From: Xylophilus sp042867185
GTDB lineage: Bacteria; Pseudomonadota; Gammaproteobacteria; Burkholderiales; Burkholderiaceae_C
Assembly: GCA_042867185.1 (NCBI GenBank)
Contig: JBHZQV010000002.1
Location: 124,001-188,000 of the forward strand
Reading direction: 5' to 3'
Length of the DNA: 64,000 nt
Shown: positions 1-8,464 of the stretch, piece after piece
Numbering within the stretch: the first letter of the stretch is position 1
How the letters are laid out: every line of letters begins with the position of its first letter
The notes under the pieces: generated by a model
Databases searched by the model: none
Told to the model about the DNA's origin: nothing
Seen by the model: the letters and a program-made list of their open reading frames with translations, nothing else
Made by a program: the position numbers and the translations under genes

Positions 1-16
1 CTGGATCATTCTTCAT
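1..16 (-). CDS. possible start of a further gene running off the left edge
   Basis: On the minus strand an ATG at 14-16 opens a frame reading MKNDP before the window ends. It is preceded at a good distance by a purine-rich ribosome-binding sequence (GGGGAG, from positions 22-27). It would begin 46 bases after the stop of the restriction endonuclease gene and run the same way, so it could be a third gene of the restriction-modification operon. Only five codons are visible, so no function can be given. Confidence 0.3.
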
Positions 17-62
17 TGGCGCTCCCCCTGTGTTGTCGGCCGATGCAAGCCGTGGTTTTTGC

Positions 63-854
63 CTATCGCGGGTGTGTCGTCTTCAAGGCGTTCGGATCAG
101 AAGAAGCTGCGCGGCGTGGGCTGCGCCGGGAAGCCTCCGCAGCGATGTGTGCGGCGAAAGTGGTCACGAAGTATTCCAGGCCGGAGAGCGCTGAGAACTC
201 CTCGTATGCGCCGGTTTCGGCGGAGTTCAGTGGCGTGGCCAGGAGCGCGGCTGCGCCGTAGAGGCCTTCCTTCACGAGCCGCTGGCAAAGCTGGTCGTAG
301 CGCTGGATGTATGAGGCGTCGCGCCACTCCGGGAACACTTTGAAGTGTGGCTCGGACGTGCGGACGGGACTGCGCGATCCTTTCTCGTCGCCGACCACCA
401 TGAGCCAGCCCAGGAACGGCCGGGGCTCGTCGCCAAGGGCGCCCTCGCGGAATGCCGTCCACAGGCAGTGGGCCGTGCCGATGGCCTCCTCTGTACGGTT
501 GTTGTAGTTGTTCCCGTAGCTGCCGACCTGCGACTTGAACTCAAGGGCCGCCACGAGGCGATGGCCGCGCATGACGATGACGTCCCATTGTTTGTTGGGC
601 CGGAAGTAGCCTGGCAAGACCACCAAGCCCTTATCGACGTGGATTTCCGCGTCGTGCAGGTCGTTGGCTCGCACCAGACTTTGCATCAGGGCAAGAAAGC
701 CGTTGAGGTTGTTGCCGGCGGTCACGGCGCCGCGCGTCCCCGCGTCGATGTTGCCTGTCTCGGCCTGCTTGCGCGCCGCCGCATCCCGGTTACCCCAAAA
801 CGCCTTGATCGCGTCGCGCGCTTGTTCTTTGTAGTTCGCCAGTTCAAGAGCCAT
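63..854 (-). CDS. XhoI/PaeR7I-family type II restriction endonuclease
   Basis: A 263-aa protein that should cut double-stranded DNA at the palindrome CTCGAG, the site of the XhoI/PaeR7I family. The middle carries a PD-(D/E)xK-like centre: Asp91 in WDVIV, then Glu105-Phe-Lys107 in EFKSQVG. It is followed by the family stretch YGNNYNNRTEEA. PaeR7I is about 246 aa; this copy has an Arg/Ser-rich tail of some 20 residues. The start codon lies 11 bases inside the end of the methyltransferase gene, so translation is probably coupled and the nuclease is made after its protective partner. CTCGAG sites are visible in this window, including inside the methyltransferase gene (1333-1338, 2374-2379). Specificity is inferred from family resemblance. 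Confidence 0.88.
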   Translation of the reverse strand: MALELANYKEQARDAIKAFWGNRDAAARKQAETGNIDAGTRGAVTAGNNLNGFLALMQSLVRANDLHDAEIHVDKGLVVLPGYFRPNKQWDVIVMRGHRLVAALEFKSQVGSYGNNYNNRTEEAIGTAHCLWTAFREGALGDEPRPFLGWLMVVGDEKGSRSPVRTSEPHFKVFPEWRDASYIQRYDQLCQRLVKEGLYGAAALLATPLNSAETGAYEEFSALSGLEYFVTTFAAHIAAEASRRSPRRAASSDPNALKTTHPR

Positions 855-2574
855 TCGCTGTCCTTCTTTTTGCGATGAGCTGTTCTTCTTCCGTCAGGCC
901 GTAAAGCTCAAACGTCGCAGCGTCGCACGCGGCTAGGTCAAGCGCCTTGGCCGCCTTCACGAGGCGCTCTCGCAGGCCGCGAGGCACATCCGCCCAGAGC
1001 GGTAGCCTGATGCGGCGCAGATACTGGGCCTGGAAGCGCAGGAAGCCCCCGCGCATCTTGGTCGAGTAGGTAGCGATGAACAGGCGCGTGAGGCTCGAAA
1101 GCAGCACGGCCTGCAGGGCGCGCAAGTCCCAGTCGTCCGACACCACGTAGTAGAGGTTGTGGTGCGGGTAGAGCAGCCCTTCCTCGTAAACGACTTGGGC
1201 GTCGCCCTTGATGTCGGGGATGAGCAGCTTGGGGCGGCGCGCGAGCGATGGGGTAATGCGGTCGATGGTCCGATACCAGCGCTTCTTGTCCTTCTTGGCG
1301 ACATGCCTTCCGGCGATGGCGTTGCGGTGGGCCTCGAGGTGGGCGGCGAGCTTCGGATAGTCCCGCAGGGACACGAGGGGGCCTTCGTCGGTGAAGGGGT
1401 TGACCACGCCGTAGCCGCGCCATTCGACGTGCCCTGTCACGATGTCGCGGGTCATGGCCAGCGGCAGCTTGCGGCTGGGCTCAACGTCGAGCTTGTCGAA
1501 CTTGGCCACGTAGACCTTGTCGGCGCCAGTGGCGACGCCAATGCCGACTTTGCAGCCCGCCTCTTCGACAGCCGGAAAAGCCCGCTCGATGCGGCGCACG
1601 AGGCTAGTCGCATCCGCGAATTGCAAGACCCAAGGCTCGTTGCCCTTGGCGACATCGTCCAGGCGATGCACCGACGCCGGGAGAGTCTTGGTTTGACCGC
1701 GCAGGGCCTTCGCCAGTTCGCGCAGGTAGGTGCCGTCGATCTTTGGGCGCGCCGCGACGAGCGTGGGGCCAGGGCTTGCCCGCTCGATCATGGTGATGGC
1801 GGGGTAGGCGACGACTTCGGAGTGGAAGGCCGGCGTGTCGAACATGTCGACATAGGCCTGCAGATGGAAGTTGCTGGCGACCATCGCACGCAGCGGGCCG
1901 CCGTAGCGGTTTTTCATCCATCGGTCCGCACAGATGAACGACAGCTTGCCGCCGGGCTTCAACAGTCGCAGGCCGCGCTCGATGAAGGGAATGTAGAGGT
2001 CGGCGCGGTCGTAGAGGGTGGCGTAGCGGCGGCGGTATTCGCGCAACAGTGCGGCGGGAATCAGCTCCTGCCGGACGTAGGGCGGATTACCGACTACGAA
2101 ATCAAACGACTCGGGGAGTGGCGCCAAGAGGAAATCGCCATGCGCCAGCCAGCGGCTCGCGAGCCGCTCCGCCTCGGAAACCCTGAATCCATGCGAGTCC
2201 AGCAGCCGCAGCACTTGCGCGCGCGTCTGCTCGAACAAGCTGGCATGAAGCTCGACCGCCCGGATGCAACCGTCGAGGGTCGGAACCTCGACACCGCGCT
2301 TGTGGGCGGCGGCAGTGGAGGACAGCAGTCGCGAGATGGCGGCCAACAGGAATTCCCCGCTGCCGAACGACGGCTCGAGGAGAGACTTTTTGTAGATGGC
2401 GTCCGAGGGGGAGTAGCCCACCAGGTCCAAGATGAACTCGACGACCTCCGGGCGGGTGAAGATCGCCCCTCGCTCATCGGCCTCCGACCCGTGGGCGAGC
2501 TCCCGCACTGCATCCGTCACCAAGCATATGCCTGGCAGGCCGGGTTGGTCGAGCAGCAATTGGGACTGATCCAT
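844..2574 (-). CDS. type II DNA adenine N6-methyltransferase (PaeR7I/XhoI partner)
   Basis: A 576-aa Class I SAM-dependent DNA methyltransferase that should protect host CTCGAG sites. Motif I (EPSFGSGEF, about residues 67-75) binds SAM. NPPY, near residue 162, is the catalytic motif IV of N6-adenine enzymes. The C-terminal half resembles the target-recognition region of Eco57I/TaqI-like methylases. I chose the ATG at 2572-2574 because GGAAGGA lies four bases upstream. An in-frame ATG at 2596-2598 would add MDSFWKES and give 584 aa, but has no convincing ribosome-binding site. A perfect inverted repeat spans exactly the interval between the two ATGs. The gene overlaps the endonuclease start by 11 bases. 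By eye, base composition here is less GC-rich than in neighbouring genes, which fits acquisition by transfer. Confidence 0.87.
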   Translation of the reverse strand: MDQSQLLLDQPGLPGICLVTDAVRELAHGSEADERGAIFTRPEVVEFILDLVGYSPSDAIYKKSLLEPSFGSGEFLLAAISRLLSSTAAAHKRGVEVPTLDGCIRAVELHASLFEQTRAQVLRLLDSHGFRVSEAERLASRWLAHGDFLLAPLPESFDFVVGNPPYVRQELIPAALLREYRRRYATLYDRADLYIPFIERGLRLLKPGGKLSFICADRWMKNRYGGPLRAMVASNFHLQAYVDMFDTPAFHSEVVAYPAITMIERASPGPTLVAARPKIDGTYLRELAKALRGQTKTLPASVHRLDDVAKGNEPWVLQFADATSLVRRIERAFPAVEEAGCKVGIGVATGADKVYVAKFDKLDVEPSRKLPLAMTRDIVTGHVEWRGYGVVNPFTDEGPLVSLRDYPKLAAHLEAHRNAIAGRHVAKKDKKRWYRTIDRITPSLARRPKLLIPDIKGDAQVVYEEGLLYPHHNLYYVVSDDWDLRALQAVLLSSLTRLFIATYSTKMRGGFLRFQAQYLRRIRLPLWADVPRGLRERLVKAAKALDLAACDAATFELYGLTEEEQLIAKRRTANGS

Positions 2575-2598
2575 GGATTCCTTCCAGAAGGAATCCAT
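2573..2598. promoter_or_regulatory. 26-bp perfect inverted repeat over the methyltransferase start
   Basis: ATGGATTCCTTC (2573-2584), a two-base centre CA, then its exact reverse complement (2587-2598). On the gene strand the distal arm contains the ribosome-binding sequence GGAAGGA and touches the chosen ATG. As DNA it looks like an operator for a dimeric regulator. As RNA it would fold into a 12-bp stem hiding the ribosome-binding site. Either would limit methyltransferase synthesis. Confidence 0.6.
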
Positions 2599-2713
2599 TA
2601 TCCGGGTTCTGGGGGGCCTTTCGGGTCGGAAGCCGGCGGCGCAATTGAGCCGCCAAACAACCGTCCTTCAGTCCGACTACAGGCCTTTCCCTTTAAAAAA
2701 GCCAGCAGCGCGT

Positions 2714-3832
2714 TCACGCCACCCGGTGGAACCACCACATCGACAGGGTGGCCGCCAGCAGCGCCAGCGCCGCCGCCGCCAGCGCGAACAGGGCGGAAAT
2801 CTCCGTCTCCCGCTTCTCCACCGCCAACCGCGAGCTGAGCATGTCGTAGACCTTCTTCAGGTCGGCCGCGGTGCCGGCGTAGAAGTACTCGGCCTGCGTC
2901 TTGGCGGCCACGGCCTTCAGGGTGTCTTCGTCCAGCCGCACCCGCATCGACCAGCCTTCGAAGCCGATGGTGTCGCCCTCGCGGGTGCCGACGCCGACGG
3001 TGAAGACACGCACGCCCCGGTCGGCCGCCAGCTGGGCCGCCTCCAGCGGATCGACGCCGGTGGTGCGCTGGCCGTCGGTCAGCATGACGATGGCGGCCGA
3101 GCTGTAGGAGCCGGGTGCCACCGGCGCTGGTGGCGCGGCGGGTGGCGGCTCGCCGGCCCGCTCCAGCGGCGCAGCGCGCGGGCCGGCACGGTCGCGGGCG
3201 CCCATCGCCGACATGTCGATGCCGCTGTTGGGAAACAGGGTGGTCAGCGACACGACGATGCCGTTGCCGGTGGCGGTGCCGCGCTGCATCTGGAAACCGT
3301 CGATCGCGCGGACCAGTTCATCGCGCGACTGCGTCGGCAACTGGGCCACCTGCGCGCTGCCGGCGAAGGCGACGATGCCGACCCGCACATGGCGCGGCAG
3401 CTCGGCGATGAAGGACTTGGCCGCCTCCTGCGCGGCGACCATGCGGTTGGGCTTGACGTCGGTGGCGCGCATGCTGGCCGACACGTCGATCGCCAGCATG
3501 ACGGTCTGCTGCTGCGAGGGCAGCGCGATCACCGCCACTGGCCGGGCGGCGGCCAGCAGCATCGCGGTGAAGGCCAGCAGCATCAGCAGCGGCGGCAGGT
3601 GCCGGCGCCAGCCGGGGCCCTTGCCGGCGGCCTCGCGCACCAGCGCCAGGCTGGCGTAGCGCACCGCCAGCGTGCGGCGGCGGCCCTGCAGCCAGAGGTA
3701 CGCCAGCACCAGCAGCGGCACCGCCAGCAGCAGCCAGAGCATCTCGGCCCACAGGAAATCCGGGCGCGGCACGGCGGCCCACCAGCCATAGAGGCGGTCC
3801 ATCCAGGGAAGAGGGGAGGTGTCGGTAGGCAT
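2714..3832 (-). CDS. batA: BatA-like VWA-domain membrane protein
   Basis: A 372-aa protein with two membrane segments near the N-terminus (about residues 27-47 and 62-82), a von Willebrand factor A domain, and a closing hydrophobic helix before the C-terminal FHRVA. The VWA metal site DxSxS is seen as DVSAS in the first strand. The family usually works with MoxR ATPases and DUF58 proteins at the inner membrane, in assembly or stress tolerance; the exact role is unknown. It starts 33 bases after the DUF58 gene on the same strand. In complete bat operons batB, TPR and batD genes follow. Here the restriction-modification pair follows instead. Confidence 0.85.
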   Translation of the reverse strand: MPTDTSPLPWMDRLYGWWAAVPRPDFLWAEMLWLLLAVPLLVLAYLWLQGRRRTLAVRYASLALVREAAGKGPGWRRHLPPLLMLLAFTAMLLAAARPVAVIALPSQQQTVMLAIDVSASMRATDVKPNRMVAAQEAAKSFIAELPRHVRVGIVAFAGSAQVAQLPTQSRDELVRAIDGFQMQRGTATGNGIVVSLTTLFPNSGIDMSAMGARDRAGPRAAPLERAGEPPPAAPPAPVAPGSYSSAAIVMLTDGQRTTGVDPLEAAQLAADRGVRVFTVGVGTREGDTIGFEGWSMRVRLDEDTLKAVAAKTQAEYFYAGTAADLKKVYDMLSSRLAVEKRETEISALFALAAAALALLAATLSMWWFHRVA

Positions 3833-3865
3833 GGGCGGGCCGGAGGAAGGTCGGGCGGCGCGGGC

Positions 3866-4873
3866 TCAGGGGGCCGCGCCCGCGCGCGACGGTGCGCCGC
3901 GCTGGCGGGAGCGGCGGCGCCGCAGTTCGGAAAAATGCAGTACGGAATCGACCAGCGCATCGGCGGTCGAGAGCTCCAGCGTGTCGACGCCGGCCGCGGC
4001 CAGGCTGGCATGCAGCGCGTCCTCGCGGGCGGCGGTGGCGCGGGCGAAGCGCTGGCGGAACACCCGGTCGTGGGTGTCGACCAGCAGCTGTTCGCCGGTT
4101 TCGGCGTCGCGCATCGCCACCAGGCCGATGTCGGGCAGCTCGCGCTCCAGCGGATCGAAGAGGCGCACCGCCACCACGTCGTGCCGCTCGGCCAGCCGCG
4201 CCAGCGGCCGCTCCCAGCCCGGCTCGGCGATGAAGTCGGACACCACGAAGACGGTACCGCGCTGGCGCAGGGCGCGGGCGGCGGTTTCGAGCCACTGGCC
4301 GAGGGAGCTGGCGGCGGGAGCCGGCGCCGGTTGCTGCGATCGGCGGACCGGATTCGTCCATGCGGACGCCGCCGCGCCGGCCGACTGCAGGTGGTGCAGC
4401 AGATGCAGCACCTGGGCCCGGCCGCCGCGTGCCGGTATCCAGCGCTCGGGCATCGGCCCGCCGCCCAGCAGCGCGCCGACCCGGTTGCCGTGGCGCGTCA
4501 GCAGCCGGGCGATCGTGCCGACGAACTCGACCTGCACCGTGTGCTTGGTGCGGGCGCCGGAGCCGAAGTCGATCGAGGCACTGCGGTCGATCACGAACCA
4601 GGCGGCCATCTCGCGGTCTTCGTTGAACATGCGCACATGCGGCACCTGGGTGCGGGCGGTCACGTTCCAGTCGATGTGGCGCACGTCGTCCTGCGGCTGG
4701 TACTCGCGCAGGTCGGCCAGGTCCAGGCCGGCGCCGCGCCTGGTGGTGCGGAAGTTGCCTTGCAGCAGGCCGTCGAGCCGGCGCAGCGCGGTCCACTCCA
4801 GCCGGCGCAGCAAGGCGTCGGCGCTGCCGGCGGCCGGTGGCGCGGCCCGGGTCTCAGGCGGCGCGTTTTTCAT
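3866..4873 (-). CDS. DUF58-domain protein of the MoxR-Bat cluster
   Basis: A 335-aa DUF58 protein. It carries the family hallmark around DLADLREYQPQDDVRHIDWN and a VWA-like fold beginning AAWFVIDRSASIDFG. I chose the ATG at 4873, which overlaps the last 20 bases of moxR; a longer frame to 4909 adds only a low-complexity head. Proteins of this family are encoded between MoxR ATPases and VWA proteins and are thought to be part of the same chaperone-like assembly. There is no obvious membrane segment in this copy, so it is probably cytosolic or peripheral. Confidence 0.85.
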   Translation of the reverse strand: MKNAPPETRAAPPAAGSADALLRRLEWTALRRLDGLLQGNFRTTRRGAGLDLADLREYQPQDDVRHIDWNVTARTQVPHVRMFNEDREMAAWFVIDRSASIDFGSGARTKHTVQVEFVGTIARLLTRHGNRVGALLGGGPMPERWIPARGGRAQVLHLLHHLQSAGAAASAWTNPVRRSQQPAPAPAASSLGQWLETAARALRQRGTVFVVSDFIAEPGWERPLARLAERHDVVAVRLFDPLERELPDIGLVAMRDAETGEQLLVDTHDRVFRQRFARATAAREDALHASLAAAGVDTLELSTADALVDSVLHFSELRRRRSRQRGAPSRAGAAP

Positions 4874-5867
4874 ACTCGTGGTGCAGCGGCTTGGCCGGGG
4901 CCGGCACATGGGCCATCAGGCGGGCGATCAGGGCATCGGCGGTGGTGCCTTCGGCCAGCGCCTCGTAGGAGAGCGCCATGCGGTGGCGCAGCACGTCGGG
5001 CACCAGGTCGGCCATGTCCTCGGGCAGGGCGTAGTCGCGGCCGCGCAGCATCGCCAGCGCCCGGGCGCCTTCGGCCAGGCCGATGGTCGCGCGCGGGCTG
5101 GCGCCGTAGGCGATCAGGTGGGCGAAGTTCTTCAGGCCCACCGCTTCCGGCCGGCGGGTGGCGGCCACCAGGCGCACCGCGTACTGCAGCAAAGACGGAT
5201 CGATGTAGACGCGGCGGCACTGGGCCTGCAGCTCGGCCAGCTGCACCGTGGTGGCGACCGGCACCACGGGGGAGGGCGGCTGCATCGCCCGCTGCACGAT
5301 GACGAACTCGTCCTCGTCGCTCGGGTAATCGACCAGCACCTTCATCATGAAGCGGTCGACCTGCGCCTCGGGCAGCGGGTAGGTGCCTTCGGTCTCGACC
5401 GGGTTCTGGGTGGCCATCACCAGGAAGGGCTCGGGCACCCGGTGCGTCTCGCCGGCGATGGTGACCTGCCGCTCCTGCATCACCTCCAGCAGGGCGCTCT
5501 GCACCTTGGCCGGCGCGCGGTTGATTTCGTCGGCCAGCAGCAGGTTGGCGAAAACCGGGCCCAGCGCGGTGCTGAAGTCGCCGGTCTTCTGGTTGTAGAG
5601 CCGGGTGCCCACCAGGTCGGCCGGCACCAGGTCGGGGGTGAACTGGATCCGCTTGAAGCTGCCCTGCAGCGCCTGGGCCAGGGTCTTGATCGTCAGCGTC
5701 TTGGCCAGGCCCGGCACGCCTTCCACCAGCAGATGGCCCTGGGCCAGCATCGCGACCATGACGCGCTCGAGGAAACGGTCCTGGCCGACGACGATGCGCT
5801 TGACCTCGAACAGCACCTGCTCCATCAGCGTGGCGGTGGCGGTGTCGCGGGTGGGGCTGCTGCTCAT
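4854..5867 (-). CDS. moxR: MoxR-family AAA+ ATPase
   Basis: A 337-aa MoxR ATPase. Walker A is GVPGLAKT (residues 50-57), Walker B is LLLADE (109-114), and the strand after it carries the usual MATQNPVE sequence. The ATG at 5867 gives MSSSPTRDT and the standard family length. A much longer frame running on to 8342 is only open reading through antisense DNA. MoxR proteins act as ATP-driven chaperones maturing metal- or VWA-containing complexes, consistent with the overlapping DUF58 gene and batA downstream. Confidence 0.93.
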   Translation of the reverse strand: MSSSPTRDTATATLMEQVLFEVKRIVVGQDRFLERVMVAMLAQGHLLVEGVPGLAKTLTIKTLAQALQGSFKRIQFTPDLVPADLVGTRLYNQKTGDFSTALGPVFANLLLADEINRAPAKVQSALLEVMQERQVTIAGETHRVPEPFLVMATQNPVETEGTYPLPEAQVDRFMMKVLVDYPSDEDEFVIVQRAMQPPSPVVPVATTVQLAELQAQCRRVYIDPSLLQYAVRLVAATRRPEAVGLKNFAHLIAYGASPRATIGLAEGARALAMLRGRDYALPEDMADLVPDVLRHRMALSYEALAEGTTADALIARLMAHVPAPAKPLHHEYEKRAA

Positions 5868-5908
5868 GGGTGTCCTGCGGTCGGTCGTGGAGGGGGCGGG
5901 TGGGGGCG

Positions 5909-6907
5909 TCAGAAGGGCGGCATCCCGGCCGCCGCGGCGGCGTTCTCGATCGGCACGGCGAAGCCGATGCCCAGGAAGGTGCGGGCCTGGGTCGGGTTGA
6001 GGATGGCGGTGACGATGCCGACCACCTCGCCTTCCATCGTGACCAGCGGCCCGCCCGAATTGCCCGGGTTGGCCGCGGCGTCGAACTGGATCAGGTTGGA
6101 GAGCTGGCGTTTGCCCTCGGGCGACTGGAACTCGCGCTTCAGGCCCGAGACGATACCCGCCGACACCGACGGCCCGATGCCGAACGGAAAGCCGATCGCG
6201 AGCACCTCGTCGCCGGGCCGCAGGCCGTCGGTGCTGCGCAGCGTGGCGGCCTCCAGGTCGTCGGGGATCTTGTGGGCCTGCAGCACCGCCAGGTCGTGCT
6301 CGGGTTGCATGCCGGTGACGGTGGCGGTGGTCTCCAGCCCGTCGGCGAAGGTGACGCGGATATGGTCGGCGCCGGCCACCACGTGCAGGTTGGTGAGGAT
6401 CACCCCCTTGTCGACGATCACCACGCCGGTGCCGATGCCGCGCTCGATCTCGCCCTCTTCCTTCTCCTTGTAGCCCTTGCCCTGCTTCTTCCTGTCGGCC
6501 TTGCCGTAGCCGGCCACCCGGACCACCGACGGGCCGACCTTCTGGGCGGCGCGGGTGAAGGCCGACGGCAGCACCGACTTTTCCAGCGTGTGGCGCACGG
6601 CGGCGTCGATGTCGTCCTGCGTCAGCCGGGGCGGCACCGGGCGCCAGAGGGCAAGGGCCGCCACCGCCAGGGCGCCGGCGGTCAGCAGGGGGAGGGCGAT
6701 GCGGCGCGCCCCGGCGGCCACCGCGGCAGTGCGGCTGGGGCGGGGAGGTGGCGAGGCGGGCATGGCTGCCGGCGGAGGGCCGGCCCGGTCCGCGGCAGTC
6801 GGCACGGCGGTCGCGTTCGGCGCACCGGGCGGGGACGATCCCGCATCCGCCGCCGGTTTGGTTGCGGACGAACTGCGGGATCGGCTGTAAACGGCGGGCC
6901 TGCGCAT
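5909..6907 (-). CDS. HtrA-like S1C serine protease without PDZ domain
   Basis: A 332-aa trypsin-fold protease. The triad is His175 (TNLHVV), Asp205 (EHDLAVL) and Ser284 (GNSGGP). A Pro/Ala-rich head leads to one membrane helix (about 69-88), so the protease domain should face the periplasm. It ends at the protease domain: there is no PDZ domain, unlike DegP/DegS. A short, highly charged loop (about 134-155, rich in Lys and Glu) precedes the catalytic His. An internal Met at residue 49 is an alternative start. It lies 41 bases before moxR on the same strand and may be the first gene of that operon. Substrates are unknown. Confidence 0.85.
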   Translation of the reverse strand: MRRPAVYSRSRSSSATKPAADAGSSPPGAPNATAVPTAADRAGPPPAAMPASPPPRPSRTAAVAAGARRIALPLLTAGALAVAALALWRPVPPRLTQDDIDAAVRHTLEKSVLPSAFTRAAQKVGPSVVRVAGYGKADRKKQGKGYKEKEEGEIERGIGTGVVIVDKGVILTNLHVVAGADHIRVTFADGLETTATVTGMQPEHDLAVLQAHKIPDDLEAATLRSTDGLRPGDEVLAIGFPFGIGPSVSAGIVSGLKREFQSPEGKRQLSNLIQFDAAANPGNSGGPLVTMEGEVVGIVTAILNPTQARTFLGIGFAVPIENAAAAAGMPPF

Positions 6908-7040
6908 CCGGATGTACCTCGGCGAGGTGGGCCCGGCGCGGCGCGCCCGGCGGAGTTTGGAACCTCACCGTAGCACGATTCGAAGCGTTCCGCAGCAGTC
7001 GGACACATGGCGATACGCCGCGCTGCGGCATGATCGATCG

Positions 7041-7895
7041 ATGCCCCTCTGGATCGACACCCACTGCCACCTGGACGCCGCCGAGTTCGCTGCCGACGGC
7101 GACGCGATGCGGGCCCGGGCGGCCGCGCGGGGCGTCGGCCACTGCGTGGTGCCGGCGGTGGCGCCGCACAACTTCGATGCGGTGCGCACCTGGGCGCACC
7201 GGCACGGCGACAGCTATGCGCTGGGCATCCATCCGCTGTGCACCGGCGCGGTGGCGGAATCGGCCCTGGCCGAACTGGAAGCTGCGCTGGAAGACGGGCT
7301 GCAGGACGAGCGGCTGGTGGCGGTCGGCGAGATCGGCCTCGACTACTTCGTGCCCGAACTCGACGACGCGGTGCAGCAGCATTTCTTCCGGGAGCAGCTG
7401 CGCCTGGCACGGCGCTTCGATCTGCCGGTGCTGCTGCATGTGCGCCGCTCGGCCGACCGGGTGCTGCGCCACCTGCGGGCCGCCGGCGGCAGCGGTGCCG
7501 GCCGGCACGCCTGGCGCGGCATCGCCCATGCGTTCAACGGCAGCCTGCAGCAGGCCGAGGCTTTCATCGGCCTGGGCTTCAAGCTGGGCATCGGCGGCAC
7601 GGTGACCTTCGACCGCGCCCTGCAGGTGCGCCGGGTGGCGGCGCAGGTGCCGCTGTCGGCGCTGGTGCTGGAGACCGACGCACCCGACATCCCGCCGCAC
7701 TGGCTCTACCGCACGGCGGAGGAGCGGGGCGACGGCGGCGCCCAGGCCCGCAATTCGCCGGTCGAGCTGCCGCGCATCGGCGCAGCGCTGGCCGCCCTGC
7801 GCGGCACCACGCCCGATGCGGTGGCCGAGGCCACCAGCCGCAACGCGGTGGACGCGATGCCGCGCCTGGCCGCGCTGGTCCACGCCACGGCATGA
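7041..7895 (+). CDS. tatD: TatD-family metal-dependent deoxyribonuclease
   Basis: A 284-aa TIM-barrel hydrolase with the TatD metal-binding start WIDTHCHLD, the middle motif VGEIGLDYF, LLHVRRS, and the late LVLETDAPDI. TatD enzymes are 3'-5' exonucleases or DNA-repair nucleases in the cytosol. ATG 7041 is chosen because the domain starts immediately after it; the longer frame from 6912 is upstream non-coding DNA. The gene overlaps the next one by four bases (ATGA), so the two are co-translated. The pairing with a base-excision glycosylase fits a DNA-repair role. Confidence 0.92.
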   Translation: MPLWIDTHCHLDAAEFAADGDAMRARAAARGVGHCVVPAVAPHNFDAVRTWAHRHGDSYALGIHPLCTGAVAESALAELEAALEDGLQDERLVAVGEIGLDYFVPELDDAVQQHFFREQLRLARRFDLPVLLHVRRSADRVLRHLRAAGGSGAGRHAWRGIAHAFNGSLQQAEAFIGLGFKLGIGGTVTFDRALQVRRVAAQVPLSALVLETDAPDIPPHWLYRTAEERGDGGAQARNSPVELPRIGAALAALRGTTPDAVAEATSRNAVDAMPRLAALVHATA

Positions 7896-8407
7896 GGCTC
7901 GCGGGATTGGCACCGGTGCTGTCGCCGGATGCGCGGCTGCTGCTGCTGGGCAGCTTCCCGGGCGCGCGTTCGTTGGCCGAGCAGCGCTACTACGGGCATC
8001 CGCAGAACCAGTTCTGGAAGATTTTGTCGGAGCTGTGGCGGACCGAGCTGGTGCCGCTCGGCTACGACGCCCGGCTGCAGGTCCTGCGCGACCGGGGCCT
8101 GGCGCTGTGGGATGTGTACGGCAGCTGCGAGCGCGAAGGCAGCCTGGACGCGGCGATCCGCAACCCGCAGCTGAACGATTTCGCGGCCCTGGCCGAAGCC
8201 TGCCCGCGGCTGGAGGCGGTGGCCCACAACGGCGCGGAGAGCTTTCGCCACGCGCCGCAGGTGGTGGCGGCGCTGGCGCCGGCGGACGAGGCCGACCGGT
8301 TTCCGGTGTACAAACTCCCCTCGACCAGTCCGGCCCATGCATCGTGGACCTTCGCCCAGAAGTGCGAGGTATGGAGGACGGTGTTCCGCCGCCACGGCCT
8401 GCTCTGA
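7892..8407 (+). CDS. DNA-deoxyinosine glycosylase (UDG superfamily, HDG type)
   Basis: A 171-aa member of the uracil-DNA glycosylase fold that in family 6 removes hypoxanthine (deaminated adenine) from DNA. Visible are LLLLGSFPGARS, the YYGHPQNQFWKIL stretch that shapes the base pocket, ALWDVYGSCEREGS, and the late LPSTSPAHA motif. Start ATG 7892 overlaps the tatD stop. It is probably a repair enzyme; substrate assignment rests on family resemblance. Confidence 0.85.
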   Translation: MRLAGLAPVLSPDARLLLLGSFPGARSLAEQRYYGHPQNQFWKILSELWRTELVPLGYDARLQVLRDRGLALWDVYGSCEREGSLDAAIRNPQLNDFAALAEACPRLEAVAHNGAESFRHAPQVVAALAPADEADRFPVYKLPSTSPAHASWTFAQKCEVWRTVFRRHGLL

Positions 8408-8464
8408 GAAGGTGTGGGAGAACGGTTCTTTCACACCTTCCGCGTTCTACCGCTGCCTACTTCC

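Noticed and set aside
2600..2713. terminator between batA and the methyltransferase
   Set aside because: A short GGCGGC/GCCGCC hairpin (2635-2640 with 2649-2654) exists but no T run follows on the gene strand.
1159..2838. 559-codon plus-strand frame opposite the methyltransferase
   Set aside because: No recognisable domain; the minus strand carries the methyltransferase motifs in the right order.
2573..5302. 909-codon plus-strand frame across the bat cluster
   Set aside because: Repetitive Arg/Gly/Gln/Ala composition and no motifs; it is the shadow of batA, DUF58 and moxR.
4854..8342. 1162-codon open frame extending far upstream of MoxR
   Set aside because: Only the last 337 residues are MoxR; the rest is antisense to the protease, TatD and glycosylase genes.
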